Shown: positions 15,360-24,469, counted from the stretch's first letter. The stretch: 58,725 nucleotides of DNA from Fibrobacter sp. UWR2 (GCF_002210285.1 NZ_MWQE01000013.1:1-58725); one strand, 5' to 3'. The notes: generated by a model not told the origin, from the letters alone. A program made the numbers and translations.

Positions 15360-15674
15360 ATGGCACTATGCTTAGAAACTGAACAGCTGGAAACCGTCCA
15401 GCGGATCCTTTCCCTCCATTTCGAGGGGCTGGATGTCTGGGCCTATGGCCCGAGGCTCACCGGCGTGGATCTGACTCCCGATACGGAACTTGACCTCGCG
15501 GTCATTGCCGACAGGCCTCTCTCCTTTGAGGCGATGACGGCGGTGGAGAAGGCGTTTGCCGATAGCGGGCTCCCTTTCCGCGTCGATATCGTGGACTGGA
15601 GCAAGCTGCCGGATTCCATCCAGAAGAAACTCAAGAAAGAACACGAAGTTGTCCTAGAAGCTCCCAAGGACTAG
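15360..15674 (+). CDS. MNT-type nucleotidyltransferase-fold protein, degenerate site
   Basis: A 104-residue minimal nucleotidyltransferase-fold protein. The segment VWAYGPRLTGVDLTPDTELDLAVI (residues 25-48) aligns with the MNT signature GSx-RG-x-SD-x-D, but the Ser of GS is Pro and the first Asp of DxD is Glu (ELD). It may therefore have lost or changed activity. MNT proteins usually pair with a HEPN protein as toxin-antitoxin, but no HEPN gene is adjacent; it sits between the PurF-like gene and a substrate-binding protein gene, 14 nt upstream of the latter. A TATATTT box ends 8 nt before the ATG. Confidence 0.7.
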   Translation: MALCLETEQLETVQRILSLHFEGLDVWAYGPRLTGVDLTPDTELDLAVIADRPLSFEAMTAVEKAFADSGLPFRVDIVDWSKLPDSIQKKLKKEHEVVLEAPKD

Positions 15675-15688
15675 CGCGATAGATTATT

Positions 15689-17533
15689 ATGAAGCGTCTT
15701 ATAACTCTCCTTCTAGTGTCCGCCCTTTCGGGTACGCTTTATGCCCAGGATGAGGTTTCCAAGGCCATGGCGATGATTCGTGATGGCCGTTGTTCCGAAG
15801 CGATCGCACCTCTCCAGAAACTCGCGGAATCCAAGAACTTCCGCAAGCGCGAAGGCGCCCAGTCCGCGGTGCTCCTCACGGAATGCTACCTGCGTGAACA
15901 TAGGCGCGACGACGTGCTGAAGCTTGCCTCCAAGTTCCTGGAATACCATGTGAGCTCGGAATACCGCGAACGCATGGAACTCGCCCGCGCGATTGCGCTG
16001 GTGGAGAAGGGCTCCGTGTACGAAGGTGTCGAAGCCATGCTCCGCGTGCTGGCCTATACCAAGAACCCTGCCGCCAAGAGCCACACCAAGGAAGTCGCCA
16101 TCCAGACTATTGCCGCAAGCCTCATGAATGCGGACCAGCTGCAGGCGCTCCTCGAGAAGTATCCGGTGGACAAGGATGTGGTGGGCTGGATCCAGTTGCA
16201 GATTGGCCGCGAATGCCAGAACGTGAAGCGCTACCGCGCCGCCCGCTATTGGTATAAGAAGGTCGTGAACGGCGGAGTCGCCGAGAACCTCTCCGCGACG
16301 GCCCAGCAGGGGCTGGAATCTCTCGACGGTCTTGGCGCCGGTATGCCGACCGTGCTCGTGCTCGCCCCGCTTTCCGGTGATTTTGCTGAATTCGGTGCCG
16401 CCGCCGTGCAGGGCGTGTACCTCGCCCACGAACAGGCTGGCCTTGCTGGCAAGGTTCGCATTCGCACCGCCGATACCCGCGCCGACGCTTCCATCGCGCT
16501 CATGCGTACCCAGCAGGCGGTGAACCAGGATAGCATCGTGGCCGTTATCGGCCCCATCATGAGTGCCCCGGCAGCCACCGTCGCCGCTTGGCTCGGCAGC
16601 AACTTCCAGAATATCCCGATGCTCACGCCTACCGCGACCGACGACGGCATCGCGAAGATGGGCCCGAATATCTTCCAGGTGAACATCACCATGGACAACC
16701 TTGCCCACAAGATTGCAGACTTCGCCACCAAGTGTCTCGATATCCGCGAGTTCGCGATCTTGAGCCCCATCGGTGACTACGGTTCCGCCATGTCGCAGAG
16801 CTTTACGCGTGCCGTGGAGCGTCGCGGTGGCAAGATTGCCGCTTTCAGGAACTACGTGGAAGGCCGCCCGGACTACGCGACCGAATTCAAGATCTTGCGC
16901 GACGTGCGCTTTAAGCAGGAAAACCGCCGCAGGAACATTGCCCGCGGGGCGTCGGACCTCGATGCCGTGGGCGCCCGCGAGCGCCGCGACTACCTGGCCG
17001 ATTCCACCATGAACATCCCCGGCATCTTTATCCCGGCTACCAACCCGGGCGACGCGGGCCTCATGGTCGGGCAGGTCGCCTACAACAAGATTAAGGGTAC
17101 GATGCTCGGTACTTCGGGCTGGTACGGCCGTGAACTGCTTATCCAGGGCAAGCAGCTTGTGGACAGCACGTACTTCAGTGTGCCGGGCCTTGACCTCTCG
17201 GGTAACAAGGAATCGTACGAGAACTTCGCGAAGGCCTTCAAGGAAAAGTGGGGCGAGGCCCCGGCCGAAGACAAAGTAAGCGGCCTCAGCTACGATGCCG
17301 CCAAGATCGTGTTCTCGGGTATCACGAAGAAGGTCGAAAGCCTCACCAAGTACCTCAATAACACGTCGGTGTTCGAAAGCGTCTATGGCGAAATCAAGTT
17401 TACGCGCGGCGCCAACACGAACACGAAGGTGGTGACCGTACGCAAGGGCAAGTTCTACGTGATGGAAGGCTGCAACCTTCCGGCCAACGCGCTTCCTTCT
17501 GACGACAAGAAGAAAGACGAAAAGAAGAAGTAG
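15689..17533 (+). CDS. periplasmic-binding-fold lipoprotein-like protein with helical repeats
   Basis: A 614-residue exported protein. Residues 1-19 are a signal peptide (cleavage near LYAQ). Residues 22-220 are helical repeats of TPR type (AMIRDGRCSEAIAPLQKLAE, AVLLTECYLREHRRDDVLKLA, RYRAARYWYKKVV). Residues 228-590 are a type-I periplasmic-binding fold of the LivJ/Peripla_BP_6 class (TVLVLAPLSGDFAEFGAAAVQGVYLA, VAVIGPIMSAPAATVAAWLG, FAILSPIGDYGSAMSQSF). TPR plus this fold is also the layout of LpoA, the outer-membrane activator of PBP1A, so either solute binding or a peptidoglycan-synthase cofactor role is possible. No permease or ATPase gene is nearby, which favours a non-transport role. 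The C terminus is Lys/Asp rich. Confidence 0.7.
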   Translation: MKRLITLLLVSALSGTLYAQDEVSKAMAMIRDGRCSEAIAPLQKLAESKNFRKREGAQSAVLLTECYLREHRRDDVLKLASKFLEYHVSSEYRERMELARAIALVEKGSVYEGVEAMLRVLAYTKNPAAKSHTKEVAIQTIAASLMNADQLQALLEKYPVDKDVVGWIQLQIGRECQNVKRYRAARYWYKKVVNGGVAENLSATAQQGLESLDGLGAGMPTVLVLAPLSGDFAEFGAAAVQGVYLAHEQAGLAGKVRIRTADTRADASIALMRTQQAVNQDSIVAVIGPIMSAPAATVAAWLGSNFQNIPMLTPTATDDGIAKMGPNIFQVNITMDNLAHKIADFATKCLDIREFAILSPIGDYGSAMSQSFTRAVERRGGKIAAFRNYVEGRPDYATEFKILRDVRFKQENRRRNIARGASDLDAVGARERRDYLADSTMNIPGIFIPATNPGDAGLMVGQVAYNKIKGTMLGTSGWYGRELLIQGKQLVDSTYFSVPGLDLSGNKESYENFAKAFKEKWGEAPAEDKVSGLSYDAAKIVFSGITKKVESLTKYLNNTSVFESVYGEIKFTRGANTNTKVVTVRKGKFYVMEGCNLPANALPSDDKKKDEKKK

Positions 17534-17569
17534 TCCGCGCACCCCGCAAAATGCATGAAATGGCTAAAA

Positions 17570-17778
17570 CGACAGACTAAATGCCTGGGGTGCGCGTTTT
17601 AGTCCGTAAGATTTTAGTTTGTCTGTAGAAAAATTTGGCGATTTGCCCGCTGTTTAACGCAAAATTCGCGTCAAATACGCCGTTTAACGCCATCTTTCGT
17701 GGAAAAAGCCGGCATTTTCGATTAATTTGTATGTAAAATTACGGACTAAATGGGGGGAGGTGCCCATTTAGTCTGTCG
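17570..17778. repeat. nested inverted-repeat element, non-coding
   Basis: CGACAGACTAAATG (17570-17583) is repeated exactly in inverted form at 17765-17778. Inside it TTTAGTCCGTAA (17598-17609) is inverted exactly at 17739-17750. Each end is therefore itself a GACTAAA...TTTAGTC palindrome and the whole is a 209-bp element with compound inverted ends and an AT-rich core without an ORF. It resembles a miniature inverted-repeat element, or a large cruciform operator. Confidence 0.6.
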
Positions 17779-17816
17779 AAATGCCCAAAAAAGAGGGCGA
17801 AATGCGAAAAATGTCT

Positions 17817-18056
17817 CTAGCCGGCGTCGGCGTAATCGTCATCGAACTCGATATTCGGGCCAGCGATGCTTGCGGCCACGAAGTCGGCTGATTCTCCTGC
17901 ACGATAGAAAGACTGAAGGCTCGCGTCGTCGATAAGCGATTCGAGCGAGATGCTGCTGATGGCTCCGAGTTCCTCGCGGATGCGGTTCTTGAATGCCTGG
18001 AACCCGGAGTTGATCAGGTAGAAGGATATCGCGGATGTCTTATGGATCGGTTTCAT
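17817..18056 (-). CDS. small hypothetical protein
   Basis: A 79-residue product starting MKPIHKTSAISFYLINSGF and ending in an acidic tail (EFDDDYADAG). The ATG has GGGGAAAAC upstream, a weak ribosome site. It has no signal peptide or known domain. Its sequence is protein-like (mixed helix and loop), and codon use fits the neighbours. Function unknown. Confidence 0.45.
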   Translation of the reverse strand: MKPIHKTSAISFYLINSGFQAFKNRIREELGAISSISLESLIDDASLQSFYRAGESADFVAASIAGPNIEFDDDYADAG

Positions 18057-18430
18057 GTTTTCCCCATATGGTTATCGCAATGTTCTACAGGTTTGCTGCG
18101 CCGGTCTTGCTCTGCCGTGGCTGTTGGTGGCGCGGCTGTTAAAAGATTGTTGATTACTTGTTCTTATTATAGATTTTACGCCCCTCGGGAGGCAAGTGAC
18201 GAGCGTCAAATAGCGAATATGTAAGAATCGGCGCAAACCCAGCAACTGTGCGGGTTCCAGGCGATTTGCTAGGTTGAAAATTTTACTTAACTTTTTGAAT
18301 ATCAATGCGATACGTGTCGCACTTTTTATTACTTTATTTGTAATATACGACAAGAAAAAACTTATTCCACTTTGGATTAATATTTTGAGCCGGCAAGGGC
18401 CGCGATTACACTCGCCTGTGGCTCTATTTG

Positions 18431-18437
18431 TATATTT
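18431..18437 (+). promoter_or_regulatory. TATATTT -10 box in an otherwise empty region
   Basis: TTTGTATATTTGGGG carries a TATATTT box 6 nt before an in-frame TTG (18444) and 24 nt before the ATG at 18462. The rest of 18057-18460 is a divergent intergenic region with no ORF of interest. I see only a short GCGATACGTGTCGC palindrome near 18308. Confidence 0.45.
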
Positions 18438-18461
18438 GGGGCGTTGAATAATTGTGGATTT

Positions 18462-19454
18462 ATGCCCGTGCCGAACTTTTTCTTGAACCGTATTGGACGC
18501 ATCCTGCTTGTTACGCTGACTGCCGCCGCGCTCGCCTTTGGTGCGCAGCCTTCGCAAACATCCAAGCCAGCTCAGCCCACGCTCGCGCTGCCTGCACAGC
18601 AGATGACCTATGCGGAACAGATGACGGAGCGCTCGATGGCGCTGGACTATGCGGGCGCGATGGAACTTGCGAAGAAGGTTCGCGCTTCCGATGATGGTGT
18701 TGGCTGCGTGCTCGAAAACATCGTGCGGGTGAGCCGCTACGACGACCTGGGCGATACGGCGGCGCTTGTCACTGCGGGCACGAACCTCGAGAAGTGCGCT
18801 TCTACCGGCCTGTGGGAAGCTCTCCGCAAGTTCGAACTCGGCTACGTGCAGACCGAGACGGGCCACTCCGTGAAGGGCGCGATGACTACCCGCTCCGCTG
18901 CTAAGTTGTTCGAAGAATCGCCCGAGCAGGAGGCGCGTGCCTTCTATGCGATATACGCCTACTACATAGACAAGAGTTTCAGCTGGGTGCCCTTCAAGTC
19001 GGACAGGCGCAGCGAATATCTGGCGGTGCTCGATTCCGCGTCTAAAGATTCCAAGCGCTTCTGGCCGCTGTTCCTTACCTCGCTCGTGTGGATGCACTAC
19101 GACAAGGGCGATTTCAATGCGGGGCTCAAGCTTTCGCTGCGGGGCCTGGGCAAGGCGCCGAACCATCCGGTGCTGCTGCAGGTCAAGGCCGATATGCTCT
19201 ACCGGCTTAAGCGCTACAAGGAGGCCGCCGCAATCTACGAGAAGAGCGCGGCAGATTACCTTGTACGTACCGGCAAGTCTATCCGTTACTGGTGTGCGGT
19301 AATGAACCTCGTGCGCATCTATGCCGACATGGGTGACAAGGAAAAATCTGCGCGCTGGCAGAAGGCGCTCGAGGATCAGGAATTCAAGAAGCTCAGGCAC
19401 TGGATGCCGGGCTCGCTGGTGGATGACCTCGAAAGTCGCGACGTTCTCGACTAG
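18462..19454 (+). CDS. exported TPR-like repeat protein
   Basis: A 330-residue protein (336 if the leaderless TTG at 18444 is used). A signal sequence covers residues 1-28 (FFLNRIGRILLVTLTAAALAFGAQ). The rest is helical: residues 200-320 contain TPR-type pairs (DFNAGLKLSLRGLGKAPNHPVLLQVKADMLYRLKRYKEAAAIYEKS, split here by description only, and a following YADMGDKEKSARWQKALE). Such proteins usually act as periplasmic scaffolds. No enzymatic motif and no operon partner are visible. Confidence 0.65.
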   Translation: MPVPNFFLNRIGRILLVTLTAAALAFGAQPSQTSKPAQPTLALPAQQMTYAEQMTERSMALDYAGAMELAKKVRASDDGVGCVLENIVRVSRYDDLGDTAALVTAGTNLEKCASTGLWEALRKFELGYVQTETGHSVKGAMTTRSAAKLFEESPEQEARAFYAIYAYYIDKSFSWVPFKSDRRSEYLAVLDSASKDSKRFWPLFLTSLVWMHYDKGDFNAGLKLSLRGLGKAPNHPVLLQVKADMLYRLKRYKEAAAIYEKSAADYLVRTGKSIRYWCAVMNLVRIYADMGDKEKSARWQKALEDQEFKKLRHWMPGSLVDDLESRDVLD

Positions 19455-19620
19455 CGGGGCCCGCGCGGAATATTACGTCGCGGAAAGGTTTAGCGCGGAA
19501 TAACTCGGCGCGCGGTTTTGCGCGGGTTTTGTAAAAACATCACGTAAATAAAAAATTTACGGCACATTTCGGGGTGCAAATCCGTTTTAAGGGTATAGAC
19601 ACTTTAAAACGGAGTGACCC

Positions 19621-20232
19621 ATGAAAAAGGACCCGCTGAGGCTGTTCTTCTTTGTAGACGGCTATACGCTCAAGAAGGTGAACGAGTTCTACAGGTTTCA
19701 CCACCCCTACCATTCGCGGATCGATTTTCGCGCGCTCAAGAACTGGGCTCGCCACGAGGCGGTGCGCATGTTCTCGCCCGGGTCGAACTATGCGCTGATG
19801 GACTGCCATTACTACCATCCGTACAAGGACCCGAAACAGTATGGCGGCACGTGGGGGTTCTCGTGCTTTGAGCGGGAACTGCGGTTCGCGGGTTTCCAGA
19901 TACACTACTGCGACCAGGTGGGGCCCGAGGGCGTGAGGCCGAACATGAGCCTGCTCGAAGATGCCCTGCTGTTCGCAAGCTACCGCAAGATGGACGCGGT
20001 GGTGCTCCTCAGCACGCAGGGGCAGTATGCGCCGCTGCCCGAAAGGCTACAGCTGATGGGCCTCCCGACGCTATTGCTGGGCTGGCAGTTCACGTACGAG
20101 AAGGAGAACCGTTTTGTGCGGTGGCGTACGGACCCATACCTGCAGGAGGTCTCCACGTACTATGTAGCGATGGACCGCGTCGCCGAAAGAGGGTTTTGCG
20201 CAGCCGACGGCGGCCTGTTCTGCGACGGGTAG
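19621..20232 (+). CDS. NYN/LabA-like protein with altered acidic site
   Basis: A 203-residue protein of the NYN (PIN-like) fold related to LabA/DUF88. The start strand is LFFFVDGYTLKKVNEFY, with the family Asp (D14). A later helix has SLLEDALLFA and the next strand AVVLLSTQGQYAPL, where active family members read SGDSDFxPL: both Asp residues are replaced by Gln, so metal-dependent RNase activity may be lost. GGAGTGACCC lies just before the ATG. No partner gene is adjacent. It could be a pseudo-nuclease with a binding role. Confidence 0.6.
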   Translation: MKKDPLRLFFFVDGYTLKKVNEFYRFHHPYHSRIDFRALKNWARHEAVRMFSPGSNYALMDCHYYHPYKDPKQYGGTWGFSCFERELRFAGFQIHYCDQVGPEGVRPNMSLLEDALLFASYRKMDAVVLLSTQGQYAPLPERLQLMGLPTLLLGWQFTYEKENRFVRWRTDPYLQEVSTYYVAMDRVAERGFCAADGGLFCDG

Positions 20233-20376
20233 AATCAGACCCGCGCGGCGCGAGCAGTTTTCGTCGAGATGTCGCGACAGTCCGTGAGCAACAAAGCCCC
20301 TGTTATTAAACAGGGGCGGTTGCGAGAGCGAGTGAGAAACCGGAGGTTCTTCACCCGAAATGTCGAACGAGCGGTC

Positions 20377-21231
20377 TTATAACTTATCCGCTTGCTTGCG
20401 CTGCCAGTCACTCATGAAAATCCAGGTGACGCGCAGACCCACGTACCAGGTGTCGCCGTCGTTATCCGTATCGAACGGGGTGCGCACGAGGATATGGTCT
20501 TCGATCTCGAGGTCGCTGTAGTCCACATGGCGGTAGCCGCCGTAGATACCGATGGCGATGGGGTCGAATTCCAGGCGGAGTTCGAGTTCGGCGGTGAACG
20601 TCGCGTCCATGGTGCTGTAGTAGCGGTCGCGCGAGTAGGTGTACTTGCCACTGTCGTCGGTGAACGCATACAGCGATGCGAGATGGATGTTCATGAGGTT
20701 GAAGCCGAAGCCGATGGAGGGAATCAGGTTGATGACGGTGTTTTCGCCGAAGAGCTTCCAGCCGAACATCCAGTCCACGCCGTAGGTGAACCATTTCACA
20801 TCGAACAGGGGTACCTTCTGCGTGTCGCCGGTTTCTTCGCCGGTAACGGTGAGGTACTGCGACGGGCGTTCAGAGATCTGGGTCGGCATGAAGTTGATGT
20901 TGAACCAGGTGAGGAACTGCTTGTACTGGGCACCGACGTTCATGTGGAGCCCGATATACCAGTCATTGAATTCCGCATACGAGATGGAGGAACTGTAGGT
21001 TTCTTCTTTGCCGGTTTCCTCGTTGTCGAGGACAAAGCCACCGTTGTAGCGGCCGACGGTGTTCACGTATTCGTGGAAGTTGCTGAACATGCCGCGGTAG
21101 TCGGCGCCGATGGAGATGAAGCCGCGGATATGGTCTTTCTCGTAGAATCCGGATTCAGAATCCGCGAAGGCACTGGTAGCGAATGTAAGTGCGCACAGGA
21201 GCGAGACCAGGTAAACTATTTTTGTCTTCAT
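20377..21231 (-). CDS. outer-membrane beta-barrel protein
   Basis: A 284-residue protein with a signal peptide (residues 1-23, ending SAFA). The mature part alternates hydrophobic and polar residues in aromatic-ended strands (IRGFISIGADYRGMF, FLTWFNINFMP, TYGVDWMFGWKLF, LIPSIGFGFNLMNI, IAIGIYGGYRHVDY, TWYVGLRVTWIF), typical of a small outer-membrane barrel of 10-12 strands. The function is unknown. It converges with the NYN gene; the 145-bp gap holds a GCCCCTGT-TTATTAA-ACAGGGGC-like hairpin near 20297-20320 that may end transcription. Confidence 0.65.
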   Translation of the reverse strand: MKTKIVYLVSLLCALTFATSAFADSESGFYEKDHIRGFISIGADYRGMFSNFHEYVNTVGRYNGGFVLDNEETGKEETYSSSISYAEFNDWYIGLHMNVGAQYKQFLTWFNINFMPTQISERPSQYLTVTGEETGDTQKVPLFDVKWFTYGVDWMFGWKLFGENTVINLIPSIGFGFNLMNIHLASLYAFTDDSGKYTYSRDRYYSTMDATFTAELELRLEFDPIAIGIYGGYRHVDYSDLEIEDHILVRTPFDTDNDGDTWYVGLRVTWIFMSDWQRKQADKL

Positions 21232-21257
21232 ACAAGACTCCGTATAAGGAATTAACG

Positions 21258-22604
21258 ATGTATAAAATACATTATGTTTTGCGAATGTGCATTGAAAATT
21301 TTCATAAGGTGTTAAAAATCAACGATTTACGTGCTTTTTTGAGGTCGTTCCAGGGGGGGCGGTTGAGTCAAATTGTGCCCGGGGGAGCCTTTTTGGCGGC
21401 AATCTGCCTTGCGATTTGTGCCTGTGGCGGAGGCGATTCCCGTGAGGGCAGGGTAGATGGCGAGGCCATGTGCTCGGATTCCGTGCAGTTTTCGCCGCAG
21501 TTCTACAGCAATTTGTTCCGCAGGGGCAGTTCTTGCGGCCAGAGTCTGGTCGAAATCCGCTCCGAAGTGGGGCGCGATACCCTCGTGAAGCGCTTTGTGC
21601 TGGCAGATTCCGCCTTCATGGCCGATACCGCTCGGCTCAGGCGGCTTACCGCGGGCAGGGAATGGCAGGGCGCGACCGTCATCCGGGTGCCGGTACGCCG
21701 GGCGGTAGTGCTCTCGTCGGCGCAACTCGGGTTCATGCTGCGCCTTGGGGTCGAAGACCGCATAGTGGGCGTTGGCGCCGGCGCCTACATCGTGGATAGC
21801 GCGCTGGCGGCAAGGGTCACTGCCGGCGAGATTCTCGAGGTGGGCAACGGGCCGCAGGTATCGCTCGAGAAGGTAGTCTCCCTCAAGCCCGACCTGGTGA
21901 TGACGTTTGCTACAGGCGGCGCGTACGATGACTACGACAGGCTTGCCACCCTCGGGGTACCGCTCATGCTTACGTCGGAATGGCAGGAGAACAACCCGTT
22001 CGCGAAATTCGAGTGGATTAGTTTGTTTGCAAAACTCTTCGGCGCGCTGCCGCAGGCGGCGCAGGTCGTTAAACCGTATGCGCAGGTAATCCCCGAGATG
22101 GCGAAGAAGGAATCGGACCCGCTTGTCGCCTGCAGGGAAAACGGCCCGCGTGTAATCGCGGGCATGGCCTACGGCGGCGTGTGGTATGCGCCCGGTGGAA
22201 GGAGCTACACTGCAAGCCTCATCAGGCAGGCGGGCGGCTGCTACCTGTGGGCCAGCGATACCACCCGCGAACTGAAGTTCTCGCTCGAGGAGATTTTTGC
22301 GGTGGCCGACAGCGCCGACGTGTGGGTGAACCCGGGCATATACGGCACGCCCGAAGACATCCTTGCGGCAGAACCCAGGCTCTCGCGCCTGAAGCCGTTC
22401 CGCACGAAGCGCGTGTGCCAGAACGATGCCCGCAAGAGCGCGGGTGGCGGCAACGACTTTTTCGAGAGCGCGGTTTCGAGGCCGGTGGAACTGATCCAGA
22501 ATCTGCACGAATGCATTTTCGGCATAAAAGAGGGTGATTCCGGCAACATCTCGGAGGGCCACCCCTACAAATGGTATAGAAATATTTATAATTTTGCATT
22601 ATGA
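21258..22604 (+). CDS. TroA-like substrate-binding lipoprotein (BtuF/FepB type)
   Basis: A 448-residue ABC-type metal-chelate (siderophore or cobalamin) binding protein. A hydrophobic signal near residues 43-57 ends AICAC, giving a lipobox Cys, after an unusually long N-terminal region. The fold is clear: VRRAVVLSSAQLGFMLRLGVEDRIVGVG, LEVGNGPQVSLEKVVSLKPDLVMTF, LGVPLMLTSEWQENNPFAKFEWISLFAKLFG, and YAPGGRSYTASLIRQAGG. The start at 21258 is chosen for AAGGA seven nt upstream. No permease or ATPase gene follows; the next gene overlaps by four bases. Confidence 0.75.
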   Translation: MYKIHYVLRMCIENFHKVLKINDLRAFLRSFQGGRLSQIVPGGAFLAAICLAICACGGGDSREGRVDGEAMCSDSVQFSPQFYSNLFRRGSSCGQSLVEIRSEVGRDTLVKRFVLADSAFMADTARLRRLTAGREWQGATVIRVPVRRAVVLSSAQLGFMLRLGVEDRIVGVGAGAYIVDSALAARVTAGEILEVGNGPQVSLEKVVSLKPDLVMTFATGGAYDDYDRLATLGVPLMLTSEWQENNPFAKFEWISLFAKLFGALPQAAQVVKPYAQVIPEMAKKESDPLVACRENGPRVIAGMAYGGVWYAPGGRSYTASLIRQAGGCYLWASDTTRELKFSLEEIFAVADSADVWVNPGIYGTPEDILAAEPRLSRLKPFRTKRVCQNDARKSAGGGNDFFESAVSRPVELIQNLHECIFGIKEGDSGNISEGHPYKWYRNIYNFAL

Positions 22605-23404
22605 TTAAGACTCCCAGTGGTATCGGTGGCTGGATTGCCTCAAGTTACGAGGCTTCGGTTCCCTTCTTGCAGCAGGTTCCGCGTGAATGTGCCGACTTTT
22701 TGTTGCTCAATGCCCAGATCCGCGAGTATGACGCTGGTGAAATCATCATTCAGGGCGGCGTGGAAGGGCAGTCCTTCTGCGTGATGCAGAGTGGTCGAGC
22801 CCAGGTATGCGGTCAGATTCTGCCGGACGGGCATTACACTGTGGTTGCCTACATCGAAAGTGGTGCATGCTTCGCCGAGATGTCCATCCTTTGTAACGAG
22901 CCTACGAGCAATACGATTATCGCCGCCGAAGACGGCTGCACGGTGCTCCATATCCCGAAGGCCGAATTCGTGAAGTTCCTCGACAAGAACCCGAACATCA
23001 TGGTGTTCCTGTACAAGGTCGTTTGCGACAGCCTCCGTGCCAAGAACAAGGCGTTCGACGAGTTCCAGCGCCTTTCGCTCCTTGCCTCGGGCAAGGTGCT
23101 CCCCTTCATTGATTTTGCGCAGACCATGGAAAAGAGCCGAATTACCGGTACGGTAATCTGCGAATCCCAGATGGGTTCGGGCTTTGTCGCCTTCCAGGAT
23201 GGCCGCATCTGCTGTGCCAAGTGCGGCAAGCATGCTGGCCAGGATGCCCTCGAGGATATCCTCTCGTGGGGCGACGACTCCATGTACAAGCTCGACACGC
23301 ACCTGATGCCGGGTACGGTGAACATCAACCAGATGGCCGATACCACGAGCCTCATCTTGGATGCGCTCAGGAATATTGACGAAAAACAAGGTGCCCGCAA
23401 GTAG
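22601..23404 (+). CDS. cyclic-nucleotide-binding-like sensor with DUF4388 tail
   Basis: A 267-residue cytoplasmic protein. Residues 25-140 form a cNMP-binding/CRP-like beta roll (DAGEIIIQGGVEGQSFCVMQSGRAQV, then GACFAEMSILCNEPTSNTIIA, the phosphate-cassette region, in which the usual RTA is replaced by TSN). Residues 165-260 resemble DUF4388/PATAN (FAQTMEKSRITGTVICE, GFVAFQDGRICCAKCG). There is no helix-turn-helix, so it is a signalling adaptor rather than a CRP-type regulator. Its ATG overlaps the stop of the previous gene (ATGA), yet a TATAAT box also ends 8 nt upstream, so it may have its own promoter. Confidence 0.7.
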   Translation: MIKTPSGIGGWIASSYEASVPFLQQVPRECADFLLLNAQIREYDAGEIIIQGGVEGQSFCVMQSGRAQVCGQILPDGHYTVVAYIESGACFAEMSILCNEPTSNTIIAAEDGCTVLHIPKAEFVKFLDKNPNIMVFLYKVVCDSLRAKNKAFDEFQRLSLLASGKVLPFIDFAQTMEKSRITGTVICESQMGSGFVAFQDGRICCAKCGKHAGQDALEDILSWGDDSMYKLDTHLMPGTVNINQMADTTSLILDALRNIDEKQGARK

Positions 23405-23443
23405 GGCAAAACAAGGTGCCCTTTTTGGGGCAAAGGAAAAAAG

Positions 23444-24469
23444 ATGAATTACGCAGACGCAGGAGTTTCCCTGGCCCGAGCTGACGAAGCGATGGTCGGT
23501 GTCAAGAAATCCGTACGTACTACATTCAACCAGGGCGTTCTGGGCGACGTCGGCAATTTCGGCGGCCTCTTCACGCTCAACCACCTCGGCATGAAGGACC
23601 CTGTCCTCGTGAGTTCCGTCGACGGCGTGGGCACCAAGCTCAAGGTCGATATCGAAATGGGCACGCACGAACTGCCGGGCCAGGACATCGTGAACCACTG
23701 CTGCGATGACATTCTGGTGCAGGGTGCACGTCCGCTGTTCTTCTTGGACTACGTGGCTACTGGCCGCCTGGAACCGGGCGTTATGGACAAACTCGTTGCC
23801 GGTATGGCCAAGGCCTGCCGCGAGAACGACCTCGTGCTTATCGGCGGTGAAACTGCCGAAATGCCGGGCTTCTACGGCCCGGGCGACTACGACATTTCCG
23901 GCACCATCGTCGGCGTCGTGGAACGTGAGAACATCATTGACGGCAAGAAGATCAAGCCGGGTACCATTATCCTCGGCCTGCCCTCCACCGGACTCCACAC
24001 CAACGGCTACTCTCTCGCCCGCAAGGTGCTGTTCGATGTGGCTGGCTACAAGGTCGACACCGTCGTGGACGGCATGGACAAGTCTATCGGCGAAGCGCTT
24101 GCGACCCCGCACCGCAGCTACTACCCGAGTCTCATCGACCTCTGCAACAAGAAGATTATCCAGGGCCTCGCTCACATCACGGGTTCGGGCTACCAGGGCA
24201 ACATCCCGCGTATCCTCCCGGACAACGTCGACGTGATTATCGACCGCACCACGTGGGATCCGCCGATGATCTTCAAGCTCATCCAGCAGGCCGGCTCCGT
24301 GGAGAAGGACGAGATGTACTCCACCTTCAACATGGGTATGGGCATGCTCATCTTCATCGACCCGGCAGACAAGGCCGAAGTTACGGCACACCTCGAAGCC
24401 AAGGGCGAAAAGTGGGTGCAGATTGGTGAAGTTGTCGCCGGCACCAAGCAGGTGAAGTTCCGCGACTAG
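23444..24469 (+). CDS. purM: phosphoribosylformylglycinamidine cyclo-ligase
   Basis: AIR synthetase, step five of purine biosynthesis, 341 residues as usual. It has NYADAGVSLARADEAM at the N terminus, NFGGLFTLNHLGMKDPVLVSSVDGVGTKLK, the catalytic signature DIVNHCCDDILVQGARPLFFLDYVATG, the glycine-rich GGETAEMPGFY, and HITGSGYQGNIPRILP. The ATG is preceded by AAAGGAAAAA. It is apparently monocistronic, behind the sensor gene by 39 nt. Confidence 0.95.
   Translation: MNYADAGVSLARADEAMVGVKKSVRTTFNQGVLGDVGNFGGLFTLNHLGMKDPVLVSSVDGVGTKLKVDIEMGTHELPGQDIVNHCCDDILVQGARPLFFLDYVATGRLEPGVMDKLVAGMAKACRENDLVLIGGETAEMPGFYGPGDYDISGTIVGVVERENIIDGKKIKPGTIILGLPSTGLHTNGYSLARKVLFDVAGYKVDTVVDGMDKSIGEALATPHRSYYPSLIDLCNKKIIQGLAHITGSGYQGNIPRILPDNVDVIIDRTTWDPPMIFKLIQQAGSVEKDEMYSTFNMGMGMLIFIDPADKAEVTAHLEAKGEKWVQIGEVVAGTKQVKFRD

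Noticed and set aside
20297-20345. GCCCCTGT...ACAGGGGC stem followed by a second stem: possible tRNA or riboswitch
   Set aside because: There is no tRNA arm set or CCA and no known riboswitch motif; better seen as a terminator between converging genes.
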